From NCBI GenBank assembly GCA_002687795.1, contig NZBG01000035.1, positions 1-15,364 of the forward strand: 15,364 bases of DNA, in the 5' to 3' direction. This stretch comes from Candidatus Woesearchaeota archaeon. Lineage in GTDB: Archaea; Nanobdellota; Nanobdellia; Woesearchaeales; GCA-2687795. Below are positions 6,201 through 11,705 of this stretch, in pieces. Positions within the stretch are counted from its first letter, which is position 1; every line of letters starts with the position of its first letter. Position numbers and translations under genes: made by a program. The notes beneath the pieces are model-generated. The model was not told the origin of the DNA. It was given only the letters and a program-made list of their open reading frames with translations, and did not search any database.

Positions 6201-7975
6201 ATCCTTTGGGTTGTATCCCCTGTATTAGAAACCTTGAATGTTATAGTCTTTGTCTTGCCCTGGACAATAGAGGTCTTAATCAGCTCTGGCTCAATTGTAA
6301 AGTTTGAAACAGCAGGCTTTCTTACAGGTCCAGCAGCTGCCTCTCCCCCGGCTCCGCCTCCTGTATCCCCGGAGGTCTGAGCAGGCACAGGAGTTTCTTC
6401 AGTAGAATACAAGGTAAACGTTGTAACATTAAACGTTAAGTTGCCTTTGCTATAGGTAAGCTCGGTGCATATATCTGAAGAGCATACGCTGCCGTTCCTA
6501 AGAACTCTTGGGTCAGAAAATGTCAGGTTATAAAGCCGGACTATAGCAGACGCATTAAATCTTGTAAGATTGCTGCTGTTCAGGAAGATCCTGTTCTGCG
6601 AGATATTAACATACAGGTCAAAGTTTGTATCTTCGCTGATATTAATGGTCTGCGTAAAATTAATCATGCCATAGGCTTCCCTCTCCAGTATTATGTTTGA
6701 CAGGTTCTGCAGCTGGGAATTATTAAGCACAGAGAAATCTGTTGTTCTTCCGTCATAAGTATCCCTATAGACCTCCGGCACATTCGAAATAGTAACAGTA
6801 ACATTATTGCTAAGCGTGGTATTAGTCCCGTCTGAAGCATTAAGCATGATGCTCCTGATTCCATAGAAATTAGCATCAGGCCTCAGGATAACCATCCCGC
6901 TGACAATGGAGATAGAGATATTCTCCGCAGAAGAATATGAATAGCTAAGCGTATCCCTATCCAGGTCATAGAAATAATCATCCAGGTCGATAAGGTTATA
7001 GGTATTATCCTCTTCCCAGGTTGCATTGTTGATGACCTGGCTCACATTAAGGTCAGAAAGCTCAACAGTGCCCTGGGTATCAGAAGTGATATTCAGCGCA
7101 ACTGTGCAGGTAAGGTTGCTATTAGACAATGTGCAGCCTGGGCAGTCGCAGCTGGGCAGTATGCCGTTCAATGAATCAGTAAAGTTAGCGAACAAGCTGG
7201 ATGAATTAAACTCTCCGCTTGAGCTGAACTCTATACTGCCGTCATTACCCATATCAATTGTGATATTATTAGGGAAAGTGCTGTTATAAGTATCCCCAGT
7301 CACATTTATAGAAGCATTTGTCACAATAACATTGGTGGCAATCCTGATGGCAGGGCTCACGCTTCCATCAGCCCCCTGGTATATAGCAAACCCTGGCACA
7401 GTAAATATCACGTCTCCGCTCGAATAGCTTACGATAGTGCACCCCAGACAATCCTCTCCATTCTTCAGCACCCTGACATTGGAAAAGGTAAGGTCCCTGA
7501 TAGTAACCTCCGCGCTCTTATTAAGCTCGCTCAGGGCGGTATCATTGATATAAATATAATTAGAGCTGATCTCAACAAAAGAATCAAGGTCAACAGTCTC
7601 TCTTCCGCTGATATCAATGGTTTCCGCAAAATCAATGGTTCCAAAGCTGTTATTAAAAATAAGGGAAAGAGCAGCCCAGACAACCTCAGTAGTAAGCTTA
7701 CTGAAATTAAACAGATCATTGTTGTTAACAATCTGCGGCGGCTTGTTTGTGGGGGTTATATCAAGAACTACTCCGCCGGATGTTAAGACCTGAGGCTGTG
7801 TGCCTGCCCTAAGATTATAAGTCAACTGGATATCTGACTCATTAAAGCTGTTCCTTCTTGTCCCGGAGTCCAGCTTATACTCCAGATTGACACCGCTTTC
7901 TGAAGAGGTTGAAGCTAAAGCTATTGTTGAAAGCAGGATTATACAGATTCCTATCATAATCTTATTTGCCTTCAT
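3272..7975 (-). CDS. Giant envelope-spanning protein: secreted beta domains, one membrane helix, long charged cytoplasmic coiled coil
   Basis: 1567 residues. A signal peptide (~1-22) leads an extracellular half with about thirty N-x-S/T sequons: two related domains (~88-203 and ~411-527, each with a Cys pair), a cadherin/Ig-like domain between them (~316-400), a Gly/Ala-rich linker (~536-550), then CARDB-like beta domains (~556-768). One membrane helix (~775-801) is followed by KKW and a basic stretch, which places the rest in the cytoplasm. Residues ~810-1490 are mostly Lys/Glu/Arg coiled coil containing three FGLYK motifs (near 928, 1009 and 1221) and two copies, plus a divergent C-terminal third, of a helical module rich in YxKLxGLYxKL. 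The start overlaps the upstream winged-helix gene by 14 nt. The last seven residues (YGASGKE) come from the insertion sequence; the ancestral protein ended IGEE. It probably links a surface structure to the cell interior. I do not recognise a named family for the whole protein. Confidence 0.9.
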   Translation of the reverse strand: MKANKIMIGICIILLSTIALASTSSESGVNLEYKLDSGTRRNSFNESDIQLTYNLRAGTQPQVLTSGGVVLDITPTNKPPQIVNNNDLFNFSKLTTEVVWAALSLIFNNSFGTIDFAETIDISGRETVDLDSFVEISSNYIYINDTALSELNKSAEVTIRDLTFSNVRVLKNGEDCLGCTIVSYSSGDVIFTVPGFAIYQGADGSVSPAIRIATNVIVTNASINVTGDTYNSTFPNNITIDMGNDGSIEFSSSGEFNSSSLFANFTDSLNGILPSCDCPGCTLSNSNLTCTVALNITSDTQGTVELSDLNVSQVINNATWEEDNTYNLIDLDDYFYDLDRDTLSYSYSSAENISISIVSGMVILRPDANFYGIRSIMLNASDGTNTTLSNNVTVTISNVPEVYRDTYDGRTTDFSVLNNSQLQNLSNIILEREAYGMINFTQTINISEDTNFDLYVNISQNRIFLNSSNLTRFNASAIVRLYNLTFSDPRVLRNGSVCSSDICTELTYSKGNLTFNVTTFTLYSTEETPVPAQTSGDTGGGAGGEAAAGPVRKPAVSNFTIEPELIKTSIVQGKTKTITFKVSNTGDTTQRIRIEPDEFAVSLLFSETEFSLSPGESKTINVDVTAKKELAADIYTGKIYVKSPSITRTLRLVVEVEARVALFDIKVMLPKASKRGILRGEFVQADISMFNLGDLKPVDVELEYSIKDVAGNVITGRTETLAVNTELGITRKLQVPENLEYGDYLFYAKISYGREKAVASELFEVVKEKLSMVKYYAPYTLGIGLGVIFFILTLIVFMFLAKKWIFFTLRKGRRDKLLEREKQKELKLRLEKKELKERLKTEKIREHERLIRESIKFKELELKEKEKGRKEREKKELEEKKRKEEEKRAEELRKREERKRRLEEAKERKAVFRRERTRRLHGFLHSFGLYKTEEDKREEQQKRRLEAEKKEKERTRLGRLRRRETEDRKEKGVAIKRGKRRRLEEEKERKAIAKRERTRKRNELLRRFGLYKGEDEKKKEERKRAKELRRKEELGKKARLEEERRKKEKAKQEEKKREIEEEDRKRKESELKQKLRKKVSEFDLLSRKTSKYIEKRNLNRVVSSYSKLKGLYDKLIAMPLEATKKKGLYSKLNGIYLWVYKKKQAELLSSEKEDKAKRERLEILKKREEESRRAREEERKRLNELRELKKAEKEKAALEELRKRKKKAGKDNLRRLLHGFGLYKSKKEKREEKRRKAEESRRKEEERIRKERLEKKRRLKEENKRKIRKSLLEFDLLGGRASKLIEEENLEGVISVYPKLKGVYDKLITLPLKNEEKKGLYSRLNGVYLWICKEKQAAREREERRRAEEKKRLEEEKRQESLRKKREEKEKIRKEKELRRLNEQRKREEEKRRKEAERKRLEEQRRVEEERKEQERLRKKRDAERKKQEKLRKKMEAEERKRAEALKKERKLEEQRKKKEEIKPKKEGIKLPFFKKPEPEKHTVEGRKKRLELKQEVIEFNELIIQANGCVEQGNKEKALALLSRIEAKYNELLSYSLPLKDKSMISVRMKWIRERIGEEYGASGKE
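3280..3292. repeat. Terminal inverted repeat, right end of the IS
   Basis: Reads TTCCGGATGCGCC on the plus strand, the exact reverse complement of 2349-2361. On the minus strand this end is translated as the new C-terminal tail of the coiled-coil protein, which stops at the TAA at 3272-3274. Confidence 0.93.
3294..3301. repeat. Target-site duplication, right copy
   Basis: TATTCCTC, identical to 2340-2347. On the minus strand it carries the GAG GAA TA of the coiled-coil gene. The third base of the ancestral TAG is replaced by the first base of the element, which turns the stop into TAT (Tyr). Confidence 0.93.
3305..3505 (-). repeat. Helical module, third (divergent, C-terminal) copy in the coiled-coil protein
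   Basis: Residues ~1491-1557. It has the same plan as the other two copies: a leading VIEFNELI helix, then LLSRIEAKYNELLSYSLPLK in place of YxKLKGLYDKLI-x-PL, then a helix ending RMKWIRERIG. Sequence identity is low, but the order, the Tyr/Leu spacing and the 'PL' after the second helix are kept. The TPR-like helical hairpin shape is inferred. Confidence 0.5.
3962..4165 (-). repeat. Helical module, second copy in the coiled-coil protein
   Basis: Residues ~1271-1338: LLEFDLLGGRASKLIEEENL, then YPKLKGVYDKLITLPLK, then KKGLYSRLNGVYLWICKEKQA. It aligns without gaps to the first copy at 4538-4741, with most Tyr, Leu and Gly positions identical. This and its mate interrupt the Lys/Glu/Arg coiled coil and are probably folded helical bundles used for docking (inference). 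Confidence 0.85.
4304..4342 (-). repeat. FGLYK motif, third copy
   Basis: Residues ~1212-1224, NLRRLLHGFGLYK, followed by a Lys/Glu-rich helix. It is a short hydrophobic island in an otherwise fully charged region and matches the copies at 4940-4981 and 5183-5224. Confidence 0.8.
4538..4741 (-). repeat. Helical module, first copy in the coiled-coil protein
   Basis: Residues ~1079-1146: VSEFDLLSRKTSKYIEKRNL, then YSKLKGLYDKLIAMPLE, then KKGLYSKLNGIYLWVYKKKQA. It is about 190 residues upstream of the second copy and clearly its paralogue, which implies duplication of a module-plus-coil unit. Confidence 0.85.
4940..4981 (-). repeat. FGLYK motif, second copy
   Basis: Residues ~999-1012, RKRNELLRRFGLYK, preceded by RERTR as in the first copy and followed by an acidic/basic stretch (GEDEKKKEE). 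Confidence 0.8.
5183..5224 (-). repeat. FGLYK motif, first copy
   Basis: Residues ~918-931, RRLHGFLHSFGLYK, preceded by RRERT and followed by TEEDKREE. The first and second copies share the upstream RERT(R) as well as the FGLYK core, so the repeated unit is longer than the core motif. Confidence 0.8.
6395..6745 (-). repeat. Extracellular beta domain, second copy (Cys-pair domain)
   Basis: Residues ~411-527. Shared landmarks with 7367-7714: (Y/F)GxIxFxxTIxIS, an (I/V)xLxxLTFSxxRVLxNG block, a nearby pair of cysteines (C498 and C503 here), then (T/V)xSxG(D/N)xxF and a closing TLY/AIY. Similar 'LTF..PRVL..G..C...CT' domains occur, from memory, in DPANN surface proteins. Confidence 0.75.
7367..7714 (-). 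repeat. Extracellular beta domain, first copy (Cys-pair domain)
   Basis: Residues ~88-203, with FGTIDFAETIDIS, RDLTFSNVRVLKNG, a C-x2-C pair (C176/C179) and VIFTVPGFAIY. It is the paralogue of 6395-6745; the cysteine pair probably forms a disulfide outside the cell. Confidence 0.75.
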
Positions 7976-8237
7976 TCTTTACCAACAATCCCTCCAAAGC
8001 CTTTGTCTTCTCATTTGCTTCAACCTGATAGAGCTTGAACTTGTGAACCTTCACAACCCTGACAATATTAAGAGAAACAAGCTTCCTGACTATCCTGAAA
8101 GTGGAGCTCATCGGCACCTTAGACAGCCTGGAAAGCTTTTTTAGATGAAATAATTCGTTCTTATTACTAAGAAAACCAAGAAGAATTGCGTTAACCTTAG
8201 GCTCTATCAGCCCTTCGAATAGGTTTAATGGGCCCAT
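7962..8237 (-). CDS. Winged-helix transcriptional regulator
   Basis: A 91-residue single-domain protein. An N-terminal helix (IEPKVNAILLGFL) is followed by FHLKKLSRLSKVPMSSTFRI, which fits the helix-turn-helix, a helix RKLVSLNIV, and then a basic beta wing (VVKVHKFKLYQV). This is the arrangement of ArsR/TrmB-type archaeal regulators. It is the first gene of the surface cluster, and its stop lies 14 nt inside the giant gene, so the two are probably co-transcribed and translationally coupled. A TATA-like sequence ends ~23 nt upstream of the ATG and no good ribosome binding site is seen, which suggests a short-leader or leaderless mRNA. Two similar 15-bp boxes upstream (8272-8286 and 8332-8346) are candidate operators for this protein. 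Autoregulation is inferred. Confidence 0.8.
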   Translation of the reverse strand: MGPLNLFEGLIEPKVNAILLGFLSNKNELFHLKKLSRLSKVPMSSTFRIVRKLVSLNIVRVVKVHKFKLYQVEANEKTKALEGLLVKNEGK

Positions 8238-8260
8238 TACAACTCAAAATACAATAAATG

Positions 8261-8270
8261 CTTAATAAAT
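8261..8270 (-). promoter_or_regulatory. Possible TATA box of the winged-helix/surface-gene unit
   Basis: On the minus strand this reads ATTTATTAAG, centred ~29 nt upstream of the ATG at 8237. With normal archaeal spacing, transcription would start within a few bases of the start codon. The surroundings are AT-rich, so a chance match is quite possible. Confidence 0.4.
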
Positions 8271-8271
8271 G

Positions 8272-8286
8272 TTTCTATTTTTGGAA
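8272..8286. promoter_or_regulatory. Operator-like box 1
   Basis: TTTCTATTTTTGGAA on the plus strand, 12 of 15 bases identical to box 2 at 8332-8346, directly upstream of the candidate TATA box. Candidate binding site for the adjacent winged-helix protein or for the cluster's ribbon-helix-helix protein (inference). Confidence 0.35.
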
Positions 8287-8310
8287 TTAAGATTCGTAAA
8301 AAAGAATTAA

Positions 8311-8430
8311 TATTTGATTATTAGTAATAAGATTCCATATTTGGAAACAAGAACTTCAGCAAAAACATCGCCAACAGGAACAGTTGTCAGCTATAAGAAG
8401 CTGTATAAAGAAGCGGTTGATTATTATTAA
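8311..8430 (+). pseudogene. Possible 3' remnant of a lost plus-strand gene
   Basis: An open plus-strand frame without a start codon ends at the TAA at 8428-8430. Its last part reads PTGTVVSYKKLYKEAVDYY, with normal-looking composition and codon choice (AAG, GAA, GTT, GAT), unlike the surrounding AT-rich spacer. It looks like the C-terminus of a real protein whose 5' part was replaced by the surface cluster or lost when the homing endonuclease gene arrived. I do not recognise the family. It is short enough to be chance. Confidence 0.3.
8332..8346. promoter_or_regulatory. Operator-like box 2 with inverted repeat
   Basis: ATTCCATATTTGGAA, containing the perfect inverted repeat TTCCA-N4-TGGAA (8333-8346), 60 bp from box 1. 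A further palindrome, TTATTAGTAATAA (8318-8330), lies beside it. The low complexity of the DNA lowers confidence. Confidence 0.35.
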
Positions 8431-8441
8431 TTTTTAAGAAT

Positions 8442-9491
8442 TTAATGATTTTTCAACAATTCTCCTTTAATTTCTTCTCTCAGCTTATCCCAGCCTTCTG
8501 AAACTTCATGCCATTTCCTGCCCTTATTCTCTAAGATGAAGTTCATCTTTCTTATCTTTTCGCTGTGCTTGCTTAGAGGGAGAAGGTGTTTGATTAGTCT
8601 AGTTACATCTTGTTTCCTGTTGATAGTAAGATTATATATATCAATCCTAAAAGGAGCGCTAGGGCCCATAGATCCTTTTTTCGTATCTAAGGAAAAAACT
8701 ATTTTATAACCCAAGGATTCTAGGGTTTCCTTTATATTTTCAAGAATTAATTTATCTCCTGTTCTTAATCTAAAAGTAAATCTTGAATGAATTTCATGGC
8801 TTTTGGTAAAGTGCCAGTTTCCCTCACAGTCCATATAAGCAGTGAGGAAATGATAAAAGTAATCCTGGTTTTCTAAAATCCAAGATGGAATTTCATCTGG
8901 TTTCTCTAAAAGAAACTGGAAAGATTGGTTTAAATCCACATAAATAAACCATTCATCCGCTCTTGCTTTATTTTTTGATAAATAGGTTTTGGTTTCTCCA
9001 TAGTTCTCAAAAGCGTTTCTAAGCAACTCAACCTGAGCAGTGTGTGTGGATGTTGTCTGGACTCTTATAGATTTATGTGCCCATTTAACATAGAAATCAC
9101 CTGCTCTTAAGCCTGTGAAATATGCCCTCTCCGCTGGATCTCCAATGAAGTTAGCTTTAAACTTTTTTGTATTAGCTTGTGAAACTGTTTTTGATGGGAT
9201 TCCAAACTTTTTGAATTTTTTTAAGATACTTCTTCCGTATTTGATTCCATATTTATCAGCAATCTGTTGGGTTGACCAATTTTTATTCCAGTAAAGGTCT
9301 TCTAAAATTTCTTTAGGGATTTTGATGGCTTTATAATCAACTGGTCTTCTCTTAATATCTAACTTCTTCATCCAATATAAGATATTTGTTTCCTCGCAAT
9401 CAAACTTTTTACCAATTTGAATTAATGACAATTTTTTATTCCAATATAAATCCTCTAATTGTTCTTTTGTAAATTTTAATCCTTTTTTCAT
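8442..9491 (-). CDS. Free-standing LAGLIDADG homing endonuclease with N-terminal HTH repeats
   Basis: 349 residues. Two tandem ~40-residue repeats (8-45 and 57-98) share LEDLYWNK followed by an (I)GKKF/(I)ADKYG helix-turn-helix-like segment, and may help DNA recognition. The nuclease core has two LAGLIDADG motifs: YFTGLRAGDFY (~124-134, putative catalytic D132) and FLTAYMDCEGNW (~215-226, putative E223). Two motifs imply a monomeric enzyme cutting a long asymmetric site. No intein splicing residues and no interrupted host gene are visible, so it is free-standing. It is more A/T-rich than its neighbours, consistent with separate ancestry. The ATG has GGTGAT 5 nt upstream (9497-9502), which lies in a strong stem. 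It has its own promoter and sits alone between hppA and the surface cluster. Whether it still cuts is unknown; both acidic residues are present. Confidence 0.88.
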   Translation of the reverse strand: MKKGLKFTKEQLEDLYWNKKLSLIQIGKKFDCEETNILYWMKKLDIKRRPVDYKAIKIPKEILEDLYWNKNWSTQQIADKYGIKYGRSILKKFKKFGIPSKTVSQANTKKFKANFIGDPAERAYFTGLRAGDFYVKWAHKSIRVQTTSTHTAQVELLRNAFENYGETKTYLSKNKARADEWFIYVDLNQSFQFLLEKPDEIPSWILENQDYFYHFLTAYMDCEGNWHFTKSHEIHSRFTFRLRTGDKLILENIKETLESLGYKIVFSLDTKKGSMGPSAPFRIDIYNLTINRKQDVTRLIKHLLPLSKHSEKIRKMNFILENKGRKWHEVSEGWDKLREEIKGELLKNH

Positions 9492-9593
9492 TCTTAATCA
9501 CCACTTTTTCCTAGATTTGAACTGTGTAATTGATTTATGATGCAATCCGAAATCATAATTTGATAGTTCAAATATTATTTAAGTGATTAAGAA
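9491..9593 (-). promoter_or_regulatory. Long imperfect hairpin covering the endonuclease mRNA leader and start
   Basis: Three nested stems: 9491-9501 with 9583-9593 (11 bp, perfect), 9515-9523 with 9565-9573 (9 bp, perfect) and 9535-9541 with 9552-9558 (7 bp, perfect). In the minus-strand RNA the outer stem pairs the 5' end with GTGATTAAGA up to the A of the AUG, hiding most of the GGTGAT ribosome binding site. The likely transcription start (from the TATA box at 9611-9620) is close to the first base of the outer stem, so the leader would be almost exactly this hairpin. Confidence 0.6.
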
Positions 9594-9610
9594 GATTATA
9601 AGAGAAAGGA

Positions 9611-9620
9611 TTTATAAGTT
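9611..9620 (-). promoter_or_regulatory. TATA box of the homing endonuclease gene
   Basis: The minus strand reads AACTTATAAA, a good archaeal TATA box. Transcription would start ~25 nt further on, near 9588-9593, giving a leader of about 100 nt. Confidence 0.6.
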
Positions 9621-9653
9621 TATCTATTGAAAGACGCAATTAGTCCAACACTT

Positions 9654-9665
9654 AAAAAATAAAAA
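9654..9665 (-). terminator. T-rich transcription terminator after hppA
   Basis: Directly after the hppA stop the minus strand reads TTTTTATTTTTT. Oligo-T tracts of this kind end transcription in archaea. It separates hppA from the endonuclease promoter. Confidence 0.6.
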
Positions 9666-11636
9666 TTATAGGAAGAAGGGTGCAAATACCAAAGCCACTA
9701 TTGATATTAGTTTTATTAAAATATTTAAACTTGGACCAGCGGTGTCCTTGAAGCCATCTCCCAAGGTATCACCAACCACTGCTGCTTTATGTACATCGCT
9801 CCCCTTGCCGCCAAAGTTGCCAGCCTCAATATACTTCTTTGCATTATCCCAGGCTCCGCCAGCATTTGCCATGAACACAGCCAACAAAAACCCTGAAACA
9901 GTTGAGCCAACAAGCAAACCGCCAAGCGCATGAACGCCGATAGTGACTCCGACTATTATTGGGGCAACTATAGCAATCAGGCTTGGTAAAATCATCTCCC
10001 TCAATGCAGCCCCTGTGCTGATATCAATGCACTTATTATAATCAGGCTTTGCCTTGCCCTGCATCAGGCCTTTAATCTCCTTGAACTGCCTTCTGACCTC
10101 ATTGACAATCTTGAATGCAGCCTTTCCAACACTCTTCATTGTTAATGCTGAGAAGATAAATGGCAGTAAAGCTCCAATAAACACCCCTACTAAAACTTTT
10201 GGTGATGCTATATCCAACACAAGCTGTGAGCCGGTTAATTTGCTTACGATCTGCGTGTAGCTTGCAAACAAAGCAATGGCTGTCAAGGCAGCTGAGCCGA
10301 TCGCAAACCCTTTTCCTATTGCAGCGGTTGTGTTCCCAACAGCATCAAGGCTTTCTGTCCTCTTTCTTATATCCCCGCCAAGCCCTGCCATCTCAGCAAT
10401 GCCTGCTGCATTATCAGCAACAGGGCCGTATGTATCAGCTGCAAGAGTTATTCCTAATGTGCTAAGCATTCCAACAGCAGCTATCGCAATACCATACAAT
10501 CCTGCAAAATAATATGCCGTAAGAATTGTAGCGCAGACAGCCAGGATTGGGATTATTGTTGAAATCATACCCACAGAAATCCCCTGTATAATATTAGTTC
10601 CAGCGCCTGTCTTAGCTGCCTCAGCGATTGAAATAGCAGGCTTTTTTGTGTTTGAGGTATAATACTCTGTAGATAATCCTATAATGATCCCTGCCACCAG
10701 GCCGCTGACAGTAGCATAGAAAATATTCAATGTTCCAAAAAATTGCCTGATAACAAAGAAAGATAAGATTGTCATAATAATAGCAGCTCCAAAAATGCCT
10801 ATACTCATTGCATTCTCCGGCTTGGCTTTTCCGGCTCCCACAAAGAAAGAGCCTATAATGGATGATAATATGCCCACTCCGGCAATGACAAGAGGAAGTA
10901 TAACGCCTTTATCAGTGCCGTTGAAAGCTACTAATCCTATAACCATCGCAGCTATTATGCTGTCAACATAGCTCTCAAAAAGGTCAGCTCCCATGCCAGC
11001 AACATCGCCAACATTATCGCCAACATTATCCGCTATAACAGCAGGGTTCCTTGGGTCATCCTCAGGGATGCCTTTCTCTACTTTTCCCACCAAATCAGCT
11101 CCTACATCAGCAGCCTTTGTAAAGATTCCTCCGCCAACCCTTGCAAAAAGAGCTATAGAAGAAGCCCCGAATCCAAACCCAAAGATAATGTTAGGGTCTT
11201 TAAAGATAAGATAAAAGGTTGTAACGCCAATCAAGCCTAGACCAACAACAGTCATGCCCATCACAGTTCCTGATGAAAAGGCAACCTTCAGCCCTTCAGT
11301 TATAGACTTTCTTGAGCCCTGAGCTGTCCTACAGTTTGCAATGGTTGCAATCCTCATGCCTATATTGCCAGCCAGCGCAGACAAGAGTGCACCCACAATA
11401 AAGGCAACCGCGATCTTATAATTGATAAGGAAAAACAACACCAGAAATACAGCCACAATAAAAATGGCCAATATCTTATACTCTTTGTTCAGGAAAGCCA
11501 TAGCCCCCTTATGCACAATATGAGAAATCTCCTTCATCTTATCTGTTCCGGCATCCTTCTTAGCTAGTAAGAACGCCTTAACAGCCGCAAAAATTAATGC
11601 TAAAACCCCTATTAGTAAAATATAAGCTATCTGCAT
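9666..11636 (-). CDS. hppA: Membrane-bound ion-translocating pyrophosphatase, K+-dependent type
   Basis: Hydrolyses pyrophosphate to phosphate and uses the energy to pump H+ and/or Na+ across the membrane. 656 residues, polytopic, near the usual bacterial/archaeal length. Signature motifs: DVGADLVGKVE (177-187), DNVGDNVGD (203-211, Mg-PPi binding) and a C-terminal GDTLGDGFKDTAGP (622-635). The last differs from the common GDPFKDTSGP by Pro to Gly and Ser to Ala. A438 and G441 in GNTTAAIGKG are the residues that mark K+-dependent enzymes. E221-S222 in LFESY matches the Glu-Ser pair of Na+-pumping and K+-dependent members rather than the shifted Glu of plant H+ pumps, so Na+ transport is possible but not proved. 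The ATG at 11636 has AGGGGG 8 nt upstream (11645-11650). It has its own TATA box and T-rich end, so it is probably monocistronic. In a small-genome archaeon it would recover energy from biosynthetic pyrophosphate. Confidence 0.97.
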   Translation of the reverse strand: MQIAYILLIGVLALIFAAVKAFLLAKKDAGTDKMKEISHIVHKGAMAFLNKEYKILAIFIVAVFLVLFFLINYKIAVAFIVGALLSALAGNIGMRIATIANCRTAQGSRKSITEGLKVAFSSGTVMGMTVVGLGLIGVTTFYLIFKDPNIIFGFGFGASSIALFARVGGGIFTKAADVGADLVGKVEKGIPEDDPRNPAVIADNVGDNVGDVAGMGADLFESYVDSIIAAMVIGLVAFNGTDKGVILPLVIAGVGILSSIIGSFFVGAGKAKPENAMSIGIFGAAIIMTILSFFVIRQFFGTLNIFYATVSGLVAGIIIGLSTEYYTSNTKKPAISIAEAAKTGAGTNIIQGISVGMISTIIPILAVCATILTAYYFAGLYGIAIAAVGMLSTLGITLAADTYGPVADNAAGIAEMAGLGGDIRKRTESLDAVGNTTAAIGKGFAIGSAALTAIALFASYTQIVSKLTGSQLVLDIASPKVLVGVFIGALLPFIFSALTMKSVGKAAFKIVNEVRRQFKEIKGLMQGKAKPDYNKCIDISTGAALREMILPSLIAIVAPIIVGVTIGVHALGGLLVGSTVSGFLLAVFMANAGGAWDNAKKYIEAGNFGGKGSDVHKAAVVGDTLGDGFKDTAGPSLNILIKLISIVALVFAPFFL

Positions 11637-11686
11637 TTTTTATACCCCCTTATTATAACTTTTATTATGATTAAATTAATTTTAGG

Positions 11687-11697
11687 TTATATATAAG
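11687..11697 (-). promoter_or_regulatory. TATA box of hppA
   Basis: The minus strand reads CTTATATATAA, centred ~56 nt upstream of the hppA ATG. This predicts a leader of about 30 nt containing the AGGGGG ribosome binding site at 11645-11650. It lies in the 69-bp gap after the lipoprotein gene. Confidence 0.6.
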
Positions 11698-11705
11698 TTT
11701 TATTA

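Noticed and set aside
8442..9491. Endonuclease as an intein or as part of an rRNA/tRNA intron
   Set aside because: There are no splicing-block residues at its ends, no host protein frame on both sides, and no tRNA or rRNA sequence beside it.
9491..9593. Nested inverted repeats as a CRISPR unit or bulge-helix-bulge intron site
   Set aside because: There are no repeated spacer units, no exon-like RNA gene and no clear 3-nt bulge pair. A leader hairpin fits better.
9725..11214. Other frames inside hppA (minus 9725-9931; plus 9742-9933, 10054-10260, 10199-10465, 10276-10512, 10993-11214)
   Set aside because: They are overlapped by the fully conserved hppA coding frame and have no features of their own.
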